From: Synchiropus splendidus
Taxonomy: Eukaryota; Chordata; Actinopteri; Syngnathiformes; Callionymidae
Reading direction: 5' to 3'
Assembly (NCBI RefSeq): GCF_027744825.2
Contig: NC_071342.1
Location: 9,815,501 to 9,879,500 of the forward strand
Length of the DNA stretch: 64,000 nucleotides
Under the pieces are notes generated by a model that ran no database searches, was not told the origin of the DNA, and saw nothing but the letters and a program-made list of their open reading frames with translations. The translations under genes were made by a program, and so were the position numbers. This document shows, in pieces, positions 63,126 through 64,000 of the stretch. Within the stretch, counting starts at the first letter, position 1. Each line of letters begins with the position of its first letter.

Positions 63126-63734
63126 GAAAACATGGTTCTATTTTAAATCAAAATAGTTGATGTGTACATGCCAACGTATCACCGGATGCCGCAGAAAAAA
63201 AAGAAAAAAAAATACTGTTGCCAATCTAGCAGGAAATGAATCTAATGGCGGTGAAAATGATGTGTATCAGATGATAACACAATGAAAGGTTGTCGCTACA
63301 TGTTAACTAAACAAATGCTAAAAATAGTTTCAAGTCTCACAATTAAACAAAATAAGGGTTGTTTTTTTTGTTTATTTTTAAGCCCAACACGTTTATGTAT
63401 CTTTCATCTCCATTAACTGTAAATCATCGTATTAACATAGGTGGTGAGATATATTTCAATAACACAACTTTTCGCTACACATTTCTTAAACATTTTCTTT
63501 CTCGATGGAGTCAATTGGTGTCGATGGTTGAGACCGAGACCGAAGCACCCGGAGACCAAGACTTTGAAGGCCTCAGACAGATTCGAAACAAAGAGCGAAG
63601 ACAACTTTGGTTGGTCTGGTCTCAGGTTTGGAAGTCCATTACCACACTTGGAGTCATTGGTCAGTTGGAGGAAACTGGAGTGGCCAGCAGAAGTGGAGTC
63701 AAGCATGTAGAAACTCCCTAAAGAACACTTCCAC

Positions 63735-63792
63735 TCCCACATTGTCTCAAGCTGGAACTGAACCCATGACCTCCTAAGCACTAGGATCAAGT
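63735..63792 (-). repeat. SINE-like remnant
   Basis: On the minus strand CCTAGTGCTTAGGAGGTCAT is followed by GGGTTCAGTTCCAGC, which is B-box-like. It resembles the tRNA-derived half of a fish SINE in reverse; no complete tRNA can be folded. Confidence 0.35.
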
Positions 63793-64000
63793 TGTGTTCT
63801 TGAACTCTGACAGGTTTGATGGAGGTGTAAAAGTCAAAACTGATCCTCTTTGAAGGAGTGAATGCGAATGTGTAAGGTGCTGTTTTGGCTCAAAACTGCT
63901 CCCGTCTGACGGGTTCTTCCGTTAGAACCTGAGAACAAACACGGGTCACACTGTCTCTGCGTCTGTGAATCCGTCAGTGGAAAGTCTGAGCCGGCTCCCT

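Overview
The window looks like vertebrate nuclear DNA from a teleost fish. It has spliced exons with GT/AG borders, abundant CA/GT and AT microsatellites, and worn-down fragments of non-LTR retrotransposons, a mariner-type inverted-repeat element and tRNA-derived-looking repeats typical of fish genomes. There are no bacterial-type operons, no CRISPR array, no rRNA and no convincing tRNA gene. The organism is inferred from sequence character and remembered family resemblance, not from a search.

Only one gene is well supported. The last five coding exons of srbd1 (S1 RNA-binding domain containing 1, the animal relative of bacterial Tex) lie on the + strand between 5631 and 12092. Together they encode 300 residues: the end of the Tex/YqgF-side core, a helix-hairpin-helix segment, a basic linker and a C-terminal S1 domain ending in a TAA stop. 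All four introns keep frame. The 5' part of the gene, including the YqgF-like region, must lie upstream, so positions 1-5630 are read as intron.

From about 12.2 kb to the end (about 52 kb) I find no secure protein-coding gene. In human, the 3' end of SRBD1 faces the large gene-poor interval towards SIX2 and SIX3. If synteny holds, this stretch is the srbd1-proximal part of that developmental regulatory desert. Several AT/ATTA-rich, repeat-poor blocks in the right half (near 47.0, 48.6, 52.6, 54.7, 59.7 and 60.2 kb) look like candidate conserved non-coding elements, but this rests on composition only.

The rest is repeat debris. Pieces of RTE-like LINEs lie at 18.26, 24.64-25.06, 25.91 and 39.1-39.3 kb, another LINE 3' end at 19.09-19.31 kb, and a LINE ORF2 C-terminus at 55.68-55.77 kb. 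A 729-bp mariner-like non-autonomous element with TA duplications spans 35580-36308. A family whose ends read CTTTGTGGGGAC / GTCCCCACAAAG has members at 26.77, 27.70, 33.62 and 62.95 kb. A CTAC-type satellite at 46.1-46.92 kb has a clear higher-order period of about 173 bp. The most interesting unexplained items are a frame-disrupted minus-strand ORF behind a TATA box near 17.1-17.4 kb, two small hairpins (22.3 and 27.55 kb), and a pair of unrecognised minus-strand ORFs near 2.8-3.3 kb.
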